DNA from: Gordonia sp. PP30
Lineage (GTDB): Bacteria > Actinomycetota > Actinomycetes > Mycobacteriales > Mycobacteriaceae
DNA: 64,000 bases
Assembly (NCBI RefSeq): GCF_023100845.1
Contig: NZ_CP095864.1
Coordinates: 4,092,001 to 4,156,000, forward strand
Direction: 5' to 3'
The translations under genes were made by a program, and so were the position numbers. Shown here in pieces: positions 1 to 8,363 of this stretch. Within the stretch, counting starts at the first letter, position 1; every line of letters starts with the position of its first letter. The notes beneath the pieces are model-generated. The model had not been told where the DNA came from and ran no database searches. It saw only the letters and a program-made list of their open reading frames with translations.

Positions 1-521
1 ATCGCCGCGACGATCACCGACGCCCAGGCGGCCACGGTCAGCTGCTTGCCCGTCTGCTCCATCGAGCCCGCGGTGAGCCGGTTCTGATCCACCGGGATGA
101 TGATCTGCCGGTCGAGGTGCAGCTGGATCGGTGCGTCGAGCAGCGCCGAGTTCACCATCGGGGTGATGTCCAGGTCCATCTCGTGCAGGCTGGTGCGCGG
201 TCCCGGCGCGGTGAACAGCCAGGCGTGCTGCTGCCGGGCGATCTCGGTGAAGTCCGTGACGAACTGCGGGCTCTGCGTGTACTGGGTCGCCAGCGGTTTC
301 ACCACGCTCGCGGCGAGCGGGATGTCCGTGGCCGCCGAGACCTCGTCGGCGATCTTGCCGGCGAAGTACTCCTGCACCTGCGGTTTCTCCGCGGCGTGTG
401 CGGCGGCGTCGGCGAACCCGCTCGCCGACACCACCGTCACGGTGCTCCACATGGTGGGCACCGCGATGATCATGGCGATACCTGCGACGGCGACGAGGAT
501 TCCGGTCAGGAAGGAACGCAC
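1..521 (-). CDS. Conserved membrane protein, 3' end outside the window
   Basis: The frame starts at a GTG at 521, 10 bp below the polyP kinase stop, and runs off the window edge (173 codons visible). The N-terminus (VRSFLTGILVAVAGIAMIIA) is a signal anchor or uncleaved signal of about 20 residues. An extracytoplasmic, alanine-rich segment of about 130 residues follows, and hydrophobicity resumes at the window edge (VAAWASVIVAA), suggesting a second membrane helix. No motif is recognised. The tight spacing behind ppk2 suggests co-transcription. The start is inferred; an internal ATG at MIIAV would remove half of the first helix, so GTG is preferred. Confidence 0.6.
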   Translation of the reverse strand, partial: MRSFLTGILVAVAGIAMIIAVPTMWSTVTVVSASGFADAAAHAAEKPQVQEYFAGKIADEVSAATDIPLAASVVKPLATQYTQSPQFVTDFTEIARQQHAWLFTAPGPRTSLHEMDLDITPMVNSALLDAPIQLHLDRQIIIPVDQNRLTAGSMEQTGKQLTVAAWASVIVAA

Positions 522-530
522 GTCAGCCGA

Positions 531-1484
531 TCACTCGCCGATGGTGTCGCGCGCGCGGGCCACGATCAGTGGATCGGGTTCGCCGACCAGCTCGTGATCC
601 TTGCCGTCGTACTCGTGCAGGCTCAGCACGTAGCGCATCGCGTTGAGGCGAGCGCGCTTCTTGTCGTTGCTCTTCACCACGGTCCATGGCGCCCAGTCGG
701 TGTCCGTCTCGGCGAACATGTTCTCCTTGGCATCGGAGTACGAGTTCCATCGGTCCAGGGAGGCCAGGTCCATCGGCGACAGCTTCCACTGGCGCACCGG
801 GTCAATCTGCCGGATCGCGAACCGGGTGCGCTGCTCCAGCGGGCTCACCGAGAACCAGAACTTCACCAGGCTGATGCCGTCGTCGACCAGCATCTTCTCG
901 AAGGCCGGGGCCTGCTCGAGGAACTGCCGGTATTGCTCGGGGGTGCAGAAGCTCATCACTCGCTCCACACCCGCGCGGTTGTACCAGGAGCGGTCGAAGA
1001 AGACCATTTCGCCGGCCGCCGGCAGATGCTGCACGTAGCGCTGGAAGTACCACTCGGTGGACTCGCGCTCGGACGGCTTCTCCAGCGCGACGGTGCGCGC
1101 ACCGCGGGGATTGAGGTGTTCGTTGAAGCGCTTGATGGTGCCACCCTTGCCCGCGGCGTCGCGCCCCTCGAAAACCAGCAGGTGGCGGATGCCGTTCTGC
1201 TTGGTCCACTTCTGCAGCTTGAGGAGTTCGACCTGCAACAGACGCTTCTGACTCTCGTACTCGCCGCGGTTCATCCGCTCGTCGTACGGGTAGTCCTCGC
1301 GCCAGGTGTCGACCACATTGCGCTGGGGAAGAGTGAGCAGGATCGGGTCGTCATCATCGTCATCGACGACGACGAAGCCGCTGGTGTCGGTCAGGTCAAC
1401 GACGTTCTGCAGGGCTTTGCGGCCGGACACCTTGCTCAGGTCCGCGCCGATCTCGATGTTGTCGAGGGAGATGTAGTCGTCCAC
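531..1484 (-). CDS. ppk2: Polyphosphate kinase 2 (PPK2 family)
   Basis: 317 aa, a single PPK2 P-loop domain. PPK2 enzymes phosphorylate nucleoside diphosphates using polyphosphate, or run in reverse. Visible motifs are the Walker A-like GRDAAGKGG at residues 107-115, the lid-side sequence EKPSERESTEWYFQRY, and the Walker B-like DRSWYNR at 164-170. The family core starts near residue 70. Before it lies an N-terminal extension of about 65 residues with an Asp run (DDDDDD, 41-46), common in actinobacterial one-domain PPK2s but of unknown function. The gene is followed by a membrane protein 10 bp downstream. The soluble cytosolic assignment is secure; the direction of catalysis and base preference cannot be told from sequence. 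Confidence 0.93.
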   Translation of the reverse strand: MDDYISLDNIEIGADLSKVSGRKALQNVVDLTDTSGFVVVDDDDDDPILLTLPQRNVVDTWREDYPYDERMNRGEYESQKRLLQVELLKLQKWTKQNGIRHLLVFEGRDAAGKGGTIKRFNEHLNPRGARTVALEKPSERESTEWYFQRYVQHLPAAGEMVFFDRSWYNRAGVERVMSFCTPEQYRQFLEQAPAFEKMLVDDGISLVKFWFSVSPLEQRTRFAIRQIDPVRQWKLSPMDLASLDRWNSYSDAKENMFAETDTDWAPWTVVKSNDKKRARLNAMRYVLSLHEYDGKDHELVGEPDPLIVARARDTIGE

Positions 1485-1572
1485 ACCCTCACCCTATCGG
1501 CAGATGCGCCCGCGCGACGGGTGAGGGCGGGACGGCGTCGCAGATCACTCGATGAGTGACGCCAGAAAGGCG

Positions 1573-2016
1573 CTATTCCGCGGCGCGGCGCTCCGACTCG
1601 GCGGTGAGACCCTTCTGAGCGGTCTCGGCGGCCGCCTTCTGGCCCTTCTTGACCAGGAACCCGGGCAGCTTGATCTTCAGGTCGATCTCCAGGGCGAAGA
1701 CGACGTGCGTCGAATTCTCCCCGGTGGACGTCAGCGTGTACGAGCCCTGCTGCTCGGACAGCTGAGAGCTCTCCAGCAGCGTCCACGAGCAGACGTTCTC
1801 GGTCCAGGTGTACGCCAGCTCCTGGGTGTCGTTGATGCCGACCATGCCGACGGTGATCTTCACCTTGTCGGGAGTGCCGTCGTCGTGCGTGGTGAGGACC
1901 TCCGCCGCGCTGTGCGCGCTGGACCAGTCCGGGAGCGCTGGAATGTCCTGCAGGACCTCCATCACCACGGAAGCGGGGGCGTTGATGTCGAATTCGTTGG
2001 ATATCGAGACAGCCAT
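1573..2016 (-). CDS. SRPBCC-family (START/Bet v1-like) protein
   Basis: 147 aa. The N-terminus (FDINAPASVVMEVLQDIPALPDW) is the typical first strand and helices of polyketide cyclase/dehydrase-like SRPBCC proteins. These form a helix-grip fold with a hydrophobic cavity. The middle has alternating strands, and the C-terminus ends in a charged amphipathic helix (KKGQKAAAETAQKG). The ligand is unknown. It lies 43 bp downstream of the phosphatase gene on the same strand, so the two may be co-transcribed. AGGTAGG-like sequence just upstream of the ATG serves as a ribosome site. The family is clear; the function is not. Confidence 0.8.
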   Translation of the reverse strand: MAVSISNEFDINAPASVVMEVLQDIPALPDWSSAHSAAEVLTTHDDGTPDKVKITVGMVGINDTQELAYTWTENVCSWTLLESSQLSEQQGSYTLTSTGENSTHVVFALEIDLKIKLPGFLVKKGQKAAAETAQKGLTAESERRAAE

Positions 2017-2059
2017 GGAGTAAACCTACCTTTCCCGGACCGGGTTTTCGGCGGGTGTC

Positions 2060-2869
2060 TCAGTCTGAGAGGAAGGTGTCACGCAAACGCGCTTGCGCGT
2101 CGGCGTCGATACCCAGTCCCTCGGCGAAATAGGTGGCCACGTCGCCGAAGTTCTTCTCCAGTTCGCCGAACGCGGCGTCGAGGTAGCTGCGGTCGACGCC
2201 GAGTAGCGGCTTCAGAAGTTCCGGGTCACCGCCGAGGGACGCGAACCTGTCGAACAGCGGCGCCAGCGCGGGCAGCAGCCGGTTGTTGGTCTCCAGATAG
2301 TCCGCGTACACGGCGTCGCGATCGACGCCCATCACGGAGAGGAAGCTCGCCGCGGCCCACCCGGTGCGATCCTTGCCCGTCGTGCAGTGGAACAGCGCCG
2401 GACCGTGGTCCTCACCCAGCAGCCCGAGATAGAAGCGCCGGTACGACGCCTTCGCGCTCCCCATGGTGACGAAGCCGCGGTAGGTATCGGCCATCAACTC
2501 GGCGACCGCACCGTCCATCTGCGCGGTGAGCCGGTGGACCACCTCCGGATCGTCGAGGATCCGGCCGAGGTCACCGGGCACCGCCTGCGCCCGGTCGGCA
2601 AGCACGTCGAGCGGAACACCGGTCACACCGTCGATCGCCGGGTCGGGCAGCGCCCGCCGCTCCGCCGCCGACCGGAGGTCGTAGACGGTACGCAGGCACA
2701 GGGGCGCCAGGACATCGCGAGCGCCGGCCGGCACCGACCGGAAATCGGTGGAGCGGAACAGCTTTCCAGCGCGGACGGGCCGCCCACCGGCCCCGGTCCA
2801 GCCGCCGAGGTCGCGCAGATTCGGAAGAACCGAGATGGGGCTGAGCGCGGGCAGGCCGGCCGTTGTCAT
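2060..2869 (-). CDS. PtpB-like tyrosine/lipid phosphatase (copy 1)
   Basis: 269 aa protein of the family containing M. tuberculosis PtpB (MptpB), dual-specificity phosphatases active on phosphotyrosine and phosphoinositides. The P-loop signature HCTTGKDRTG places the nucleophilic Cys at 162 and the phosphate-binding Arg at 168. The family N-terminus PNLRDLGG is at about residues 16-23. Asp and Arg in RSTDFRS and YDLRS match the family's conserved positions. No signal peptide is visible; mycobacterial PtpB is exported without a classical one. A second copy of the same family lies 54 bp upstream on the same strand, so the two probably arose by tandem duplication and share a transcript. Confidence 0.9.
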   Translation of the reverse strand: MTTAGLPALSPISVLPNLRDLGGWTGAGGRPVRAGKLFRSTDFRSVPAGARDVLAPLCLRTVYDLRSAAERRALPDPAIDGVTGVPLDVLADRAQAVPGDLGRILDDPEVVHRLTAQMDGAVAELMADTYRGFVTMGSAKASYRRFYLGLLGEDHGPALFHCTTGKDRTGWAAASFLSVMGVDRDAVYADYLETNNRLLPALAPLFDRFASLGGDPELLKPLLGVDRSYLDAAFGELEKNFGDVATYFAEGLGIDADAQARLRDTFLSD

Positions 2870-2923
2870 GCGGGCCGGGCCGAGCGCGAGGTGACCCGGC
2901 GCACCCCGCGAGCCGGGCTCGTG

Positions 2924-3748
2924 TCAGGCACCGGCCAGGTACCGTTCGCGTAGCGTGCCGATCGCGGACGCGTCGAGGCCGAGCACCTTCTCGGCGTACC
3001 CGTCGAACGAGCCCCATCCCTTCTCGACCAGCGAGAACGCGGCGTCCAGGTAGTCCTTCTCGACACCGAGAACCGCATTGATCGCGTCGGTCTGCCCACC
3101 CATTCCCTCGAATTTGGCGATGATCGGGGACAGCGCGGGCAGCAGCCGGTCGTTGGTGAGCAGATAGTCGGTGTAGACGTCCTCGGTGGGCACACCCAGC
3201 AGCGTCAGGAACGACGCCGCGGCCCACCCGGTGCGATCCTTCCCCGTGGTGCAGTGGAAGAGCGTCGGGGTGAGTTCACCGGCGAGCATCGTCGAATAGA
3301 ACTCGCGGTAGTACTTCTGCGCGCTCGCGGAGTTGATCAGCTCGTCGTAGGTCTCGATCATCGCGGCCTTCGCCTTGTCGACGGTGAACTCGCTCACGAC
3401 GGCGTGCAGCGACGCCGGGTCGTCCATCACCTTGCCCAGGTTCGCGCCGAGGGCCGAACCGGTGGCGTCCTCCAGGACGTTCAGGTGCAGTCCGCGCACG
3501 CCCGGGAGCGACGGGTCCGGGCAGTGCGCGCTCTCCGGATCGGTGCGCAGGTCGACGATCGTCTGCAGCCCGAGCGCTTCGACCCCCGCCCGGTCGGCGT
3601 CACTGGTGTTCAGGAACTCGGTACTGCGGAATACCAGTCCGGGCTTGACGGTCTTCCCGTCGGCAGCCGGCCAGTGGCCCAGATCGCGGAAGTTCGGGAG
3701 GCTCGGAAAGGGACTGGGGGCACCAGGAGTCGCGGTCACGCCGTTCAC
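2924..3748 (-). CDS. PtpB-like tyrosine/lipid phosphatase (copy 2)
   Basis: 274 aa, clearly paralogous to the downstream copy: PNFRDLG near residue 18, RSTEF at 41-45, VDLRTD at 65-70 and the P-loop HCTTGKDRTG with Cys166 and Arg172. The C-terminal region (GVEKDYLDAAFSLVEKGWGS) also aligns with copy 1 (GVDRSYLDAAFGELEKNFGD). Upstream is a 125-bp gap, then the end of an unrelated ABC transporter on the same strand, so the promoter of the phosphatase pair is probably in that gap. The sequences are divergent enough to suggest an old duplication with possible substrate specialisation; that is inference. Confidence 0.9.
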   Translation of the reverse strand: MNGVTATPGAPSPFPSLPNFRDLGHWPAADGKTVKPGLVFRSTEFLNTSDADRAGVEALGLQTIVDLRTDPESAHCPDPSLPGVRGLHLNVLEDATGSALGANLGKVMDDPASLHAVVSEFTVDKAKAAMIETYDELINSASAQKYYREFYSTMLAGELTPTLFHCTTGKDRTGWAAASFLTLLGVPTEDVYTDYLLTNDRLLPALSPIIAKFEGMGGQTDAINAVLGVEKDYLDAAFSLVEKGWGSFDGYAEKVLGLDASAIGTLRERYLAGA

Positions 3749-3873
3749 GCTATCCCGCCGTCCGCCGGTTCCACACTCGGTATTGCGGAGATCACCGCCC
3801 GGCGCGCCGATCGTCCGGGCCCGCAGCGGGAACGGACACGTGACCCGCGCCTGCGGCCCGGTGCGGCATTTCC

Positions 3874-5751
3874 CTACGCGGTTGCGAACTGGGTCCGGTA
3901 CAGCTCGGCGTACCGGCCGCCGAGGGCCAGCAGCGTCGCGTGGTCGCCGCGTTCGGCGATCCGGCCCGCTTCCAGCACGACGATCTCATCCGCGGCCCGC
4001 ACCGTCGACAGCCGATGCGCGATCACCAGCGAGGTACGCCCGGCCAGCACCTCGCCGAGGGCCGCCGAGACCGCGGCCTCCGACGTCGAGTCGAGGTGCG
4101 CGGTGGCCTCGTCGAGGATCACCACCGACGGCCGCGCCAGCAGCAGCCGCGCGATGGTGAGGCGCTGCCGCTCGCCGCCGGACAGCCGGTAGCCGCGCTC
4201 GCCGACGACGGTGTCGAGCCCGTTCGGCAACGACCGGACCAGGTCGTCGAGCCGGGACCGCGCGAGGGCGGACCAGAGTTCGTCGTCGGTGCTGCCGGGC
4301 GCGGCGAGCGCCAGGTTCGCCCGCACGGTGTCGTGGAAGAGGTGCCCGTCCTGGGTCACCAGCCCGACCGCGGCGTGCACCGAGGCGGAGGTCAGGTCGC
4401 GCACGTCGACACCGTTGAGGGTCACGCGGCCTGCGTCGACGTCGTACAGTCGGGTGGCGAGCGAGGCGATGGTCGACTTGCCCGCGCCGGAGCTGCCGAC
4501 CAGCGCGACCATGGTCCCGGCCGGGACGTCGAGGTCGATGTCGTGCAGGATCTGCTCGCCGCCGCGGCTGTCGAGCTGCGCGACCTCCTCCAGCGACGCG
4601 AGGGAGACCTTGTCGGCCGCGGGGTAGCCGAACGACACGCCGTCGAAGCGGACGCTGACGCCGTGCTCGGGGTCCGGCACGTCGACGGCCCCGGGGCGGT
4701 CGGCGATCAGCGGCGTCAGGTCGAGCACCTCGAAGACCCGCTCGAAACTGACGAGCGCGCTCATGACCTCCACCCGGGCGTTCGCCAGGGCGGTCAGCGG
4801 GGCGTACATCCGGGTGAGCAGCAGCGCCAGCGAGACGACGGCACCGGCCGAGAGATGCTGGTGCACCGCGAGGGCGCCGCCGAGCCCGTAGATCAGGGCG
4901 AGCGCCAGCGCCGAGACCAGCATCAGCGCGGTGTAGAAGTAGGCCTGCAGCATCGCCTGGCGGACGCCGATGTCGCGGACCGCGTCGGCCCGCCCGGCGA
5001 ACTCGGCGGACTCCGCTTCGGGGCGGCCGAAGAGCTTCACCAGGGTGGCGCCCGGGGCGGAGAACCGCTCGGTCATCTGCGTCGACATCCGCGCGTCGTA
5101 CTCGGCGGCCTCCCGGGCCAGCCCCGCCATCCGCTTGCCCATCCGGCGGGCCGGCGCCACGAAGACCGGGAGCAGCACCAGCGCCAGCAGGGTGATCTGC
5201 CAGCTGATCGCGAACATCACCCCGAGCGTCAGGATCAGCGAGACGAAGTTCGAGACCACCCCGGAGAGGGTGTCGCTGAAGGCGCGCTGGGCGCCGATCA
5301 CGTCGTTGTTCAGCCGACTGACCAGCGCACCCGTCCGGGTCCGGGTGAAGAACGCGACCGGCATGCGCTGGACGTGGTCGAACACCGCCCGGCGCAGATC
5401 CAGGATGAGCCCTTCCCCGAGGTTCGCCGACAGCCAGCGGGTGCCGATGCCGGCCCCGGCCTCGGCGACGGCGATCACCGCGATCGCCACCGCCAGCCAG
5501 ACGATCGTCGCCGTGGCCGCCGGGGCGGCGGCGGCGATCAGATTCACCACGCGCCCGGCCAGCAGCGGGGTCACCACGGTGAGCACCGCGGTCACCACCG
5601 ACAGCGCCAGGAACACCGCGATGCGGCGCCGGTGCGGCCGCGCGAAGGTCAGGATCCGGCGTACCGTCGCCCGGCGATCGGCCCGCGAGGGCGCCTGCGT
5701 CGACGTCATCGACTTGTACATGACGTCCCACGCCACCGATTCCATGCTCAT
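3874..5751 (-). CDS. ABC exporter, fused membrane and ATPase domains
   Basis: 625 aa half-transporter of the ABCB/MsbA type. Residues about 30-330 hold the six-helix membrane domain. The nucleotide-binding domain has Walker A GSSGAGKS, signature LSGGERQR, Walker B VVILDEATAHLD and the switch His in IAHRLSTVR. The start is placed at the ATG at 5751 (GGGTGG just upstream); the open frame continues higher, but that part runs into the divergent soxR promoter. It presumably acts as a homodimer exporting lipophilic compounds or drugs. Location opposite soxR, with a SoxR-type palindrome in the gap, suggests induction by redox-active compounds, as seen for SoxR-controlled exporters in Streptomyces. 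Confidence 0.9.
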   Translation of the reverse strand: MSMESVAWDVMYKSMTSTQAPSRADRRATVRRILTFARPHRRRIAVFLALSVVTAVLTVVTPLLAGRVVNLIAAAAPAATATIVWLAVAIAVIAVAEAGAGIGTRWLSANLGEGLILDLRRAVFDHVQRMPVAFFTRTRTGALVSRLNNDVIGAQRAFSDTLSGVVSNFVSLILTLGVMFAISWQITLLALVLLPVFVAPARRMGKRMAGLAREAAEYDARMSTQMTERFSAPGATLVKLFGRPEAESAEFAGRADAVRDIGVRQAMLQAYFYTALMLVSALALALIYGLGGALAVHQHLSAGAVVSLALLLTRMYAPLTALANARVEVMSALVSFERVFEVLDLTPLIADRPGAVDVPDPEHGVSVRFDGVSFGYPAADKVSLASLEEVAQLDSRGGEQILHDIDLDVPAGTMVALVGSSGAGKSTIASLATRLYDVDAGRVTLNGVDVRDLTSASVHAAVGLVTQDGHLFHDTVRANLALAAPGSTDDELWSALARSRLDDLVRSLPNGLDTVVGERGYRLSGGERQRLTIARLLLARPSVVILDEATAHLDSTSEAAVSAALGEVLAGRTSLVIAHRLSTVRAADEIVVLEAGRIAERGDHATLLALGGRYAELYRTQFATA

Positions 5752-5780
5752 CGCGCCACCCGCTTTCCGTTCATGCCTAC

Positions 5781-5811
5781 AGTGGACTTCATCAAGTGCA
5801 CTTGATGTCAA
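5781..5811 (-). promoter_or_regulatory. Predicted SoxR-regulated promoter of the ABC exporter
   Basis: Read on the minus strand, TTGACA (5806-5811) is a consensus -35. A spacer of 19 bp leads to TCCACT (5781-5786), a weak -10. A 19-bp spacer is the overlong spacing typical of MerR/SoxR-activated promoters, and the palindrome at 5790-5807 sits inside it. The arrangement is seen directly; activity is inferred. Confidence 0.6.
5790..5807. promoter_or_regulatory. SoxR box-like operator (perfect 18-bp palindrome)
   Basis: CATCAAGTGCACTTGATG is a perfect palindrome between the divergent exporter and soxR genes. It preserves the TCAAG/CTTGA arms of the known SoxR box (CCTCAAGTTAACTTGAGG in enterobacteria). 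It ends 12 bp before the soxR GTG, so SoxR bound here could also repress its own gene. Confidence 0.8.
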
Positions 5812-5819
5812 GGAGGGCC

Positions 5820-6281
5820 GTGAGCGGCGAGATCCCGGCCGGTGAACTCTGGCTGAAACCCGGCCAGGTGGCCGCCCGCGCGGGCGTCGCCGTCTCGACC
5901 CTGCACTACTACGAACAGTTCGGCCTGATCACCAGCCGCCGGACCGCGGGCAACCGCCGGGAGTACCGGCGCGACACGCTGCGACTCGTCGCGTTCATCC
6001 GCGCCTCGCAGACGCTCGGCATCCCGCTGGCCCGGATCAAAGCGGCGCTCGACGACCTGCCGCACGACCGGCCGCCGACCCGCCGCGACTGGGCGCACCT
6101 GGCCGGCACCTGGCGCGCCGACCTGGACCGGCGGATCGACGCGCTGGTGGCCCTGCGCGACAACCTGGCCGGCTGCATCGGTTGCGGCTGCCTGTCGTTG
6201 ACGGCGTGCCCGTACACCAATCCGGGCGACGTCCTCGGGCATGACGGCCCCGGCCCCCGCCGCCTCCCTCGTCTGGACTGA
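5820..6281 (+). CDS. soxR: Redox-sensing MerR-family activator SoxR
   Basis: 153 aa. An N-terminal MerR winged helix (KPGQVAARAGVAVSTLHYYE) is followed by the long dimerisation helix and a C-terminal [2Fe-2S] motif CX2CXCX5C with Cys119, 122, 124 and 130. With the start chosen here this is exactly the numbering of E. coli SoxR. The GTG at 5820 has AGGAGG at 5811-5816; the frame could also open at GTG 5796 or ATG 5805, but those lie inside the operator. SoxR activates promoters when its cluster is oxidised by redox-cycling compounds or superoxide. The only visible target is the divergent ABC exporter. Confidence 0.93.
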   Translation: MSGEIPAGELWLKPGQVAARAGVAVSTLHYYEQFGLITSRRTAGNRREYRRDTLRLVAFIRASQTLGIPLARIKAALDDLPHDRPPTRRDWAHLAGTWRADLDRRIDALVALRDNLAGCIGCGCLSLTACPYTNPGDVLGHDGPGPRRLPRLD

Positions 6282-6349
6282 TTCGGCGATCCGAGGTGCG
6301 ATGCCAGCCGCTTCGTGGTGGCCCACTCTCGACCGACGGCAACGCGAAA

Positions 6350-6380
6350 GCCGGTCACCCGTGCGGGTGACCGGCCTTCG
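6350..6380 (-). terminator. Hairpin terminator after groEL
   Basis: GCCGGTCACCC (6350-6360) and GGGTGACCGGC (6365-6375) form a perfect 11-bp stem with a 4-nt loop. On the minus strand the stem is followed by TTTCGC. It lies about 55 bp past the groEL stop and also between convergent soxR and groEL, so it may serve both strands. Confidence 0.7.
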
Positions 6381-6388
6381 GTGCGGTG

Positions 6389-6416
6389 GGTCTCGACTAC
6401 GCTCGACCGGCGAGCG
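6389..6416. repeat. Interspersed repeat fragment
   Basis: GGTCTCGACTACGCTCGACC followed by GGCGAGCG resembles the TCGACC...GGC core of the longer interspersed repeat found at 39861, 43381 and 57380. It is short, and family membership is tentative. Confidence 0.4.
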
Positions 6417-6431
6417 CGGGTTCTGATCAGA

Positions 6432-8087
<1,656 letters not shown>

Positions 8088-8163
8088 CTAGGTTCTCTGG
8101 GCCGGACTCGGTGCCCGCGACGGACGACCGGGGTGTCTGTTGGACCGGCCTCACCGTCCCGAC

Positions 8164-8190
8164 CTGGCAGTCACATGCCGTGAGTGCCAA
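8164..8190. promoter_or_regulatory. CIRCE-like element 1 (HrcA operator)
   Basis: CTGGCAGTC, 9 bp, then GAGTGCCAA. The arms match as an inverted repeat at 7 of 9 positions and follow the CIRCE layout (TTAGCACTC-N9-GAGTGCTAA). The right arm is good and the left arm degenerate. Confidence 0.6.
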
Positions 8191-8198
8191 CCTCGTTT

Positions 8199-8225
8199 TT
8201 AGCACTCGCCCCGGGAGAGTGCAAG
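8199..8225. promoter_or_regulatory. CIRCE element 2 (HrcA operator)
   Basis: TTAGCACTC (8199-8207), 9 bp, GAGTGCAAG (8217-8225). The left arm is the perfect CIRCE arm and the right arm matches GAGTGC. Two CIRCE copies upstream of groEL2 are known from several actinobacteria. Confidence 0.85.
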
Positions 8226-8299
8226 GTCGGCCCGGCCCTCCCCGCCCCGGTTCGTCGGCGGCGAACACCGGCGCGCCGCCCGCCCGCCGCCGCATCAGC

Positions 8300-8340
8300 G
8301 AACGGCGGACTTGTGGGTCGCCACGACCCACAAGTCCGCC
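8300..8340. terminator. Strong 19-bp hairpin terminator
   Basis: ACGGCGGACTTGTGGGTCG (8300-8318) pairs perfectly with 8322-8340 across a 3-nt loop. It follows the stop of the acyl-CoA ligase at 8364 by 23 bp and lies upstream of groEL2. It probably ends the ligase/cyclase transcript and insulates groEL2. Confidence 0.75.
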
Positions 8341-8363
8341 GTTTCATCAGCGACGCCCGAGCG

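Noticed and set aside
3940..5805. A 621-codon plus-strand frame opposite the ABC exporter
   Set aside because: Composition is typical of a shadow frame and it would run through the soxR operator; the exporter has all ABC motifs.
5749..5811. A longer start for the ABC exporter at 5811
   Set aside because: It would place coding sequence across the SoxR box and lacks a ribosome site; ATG 5751 has one.
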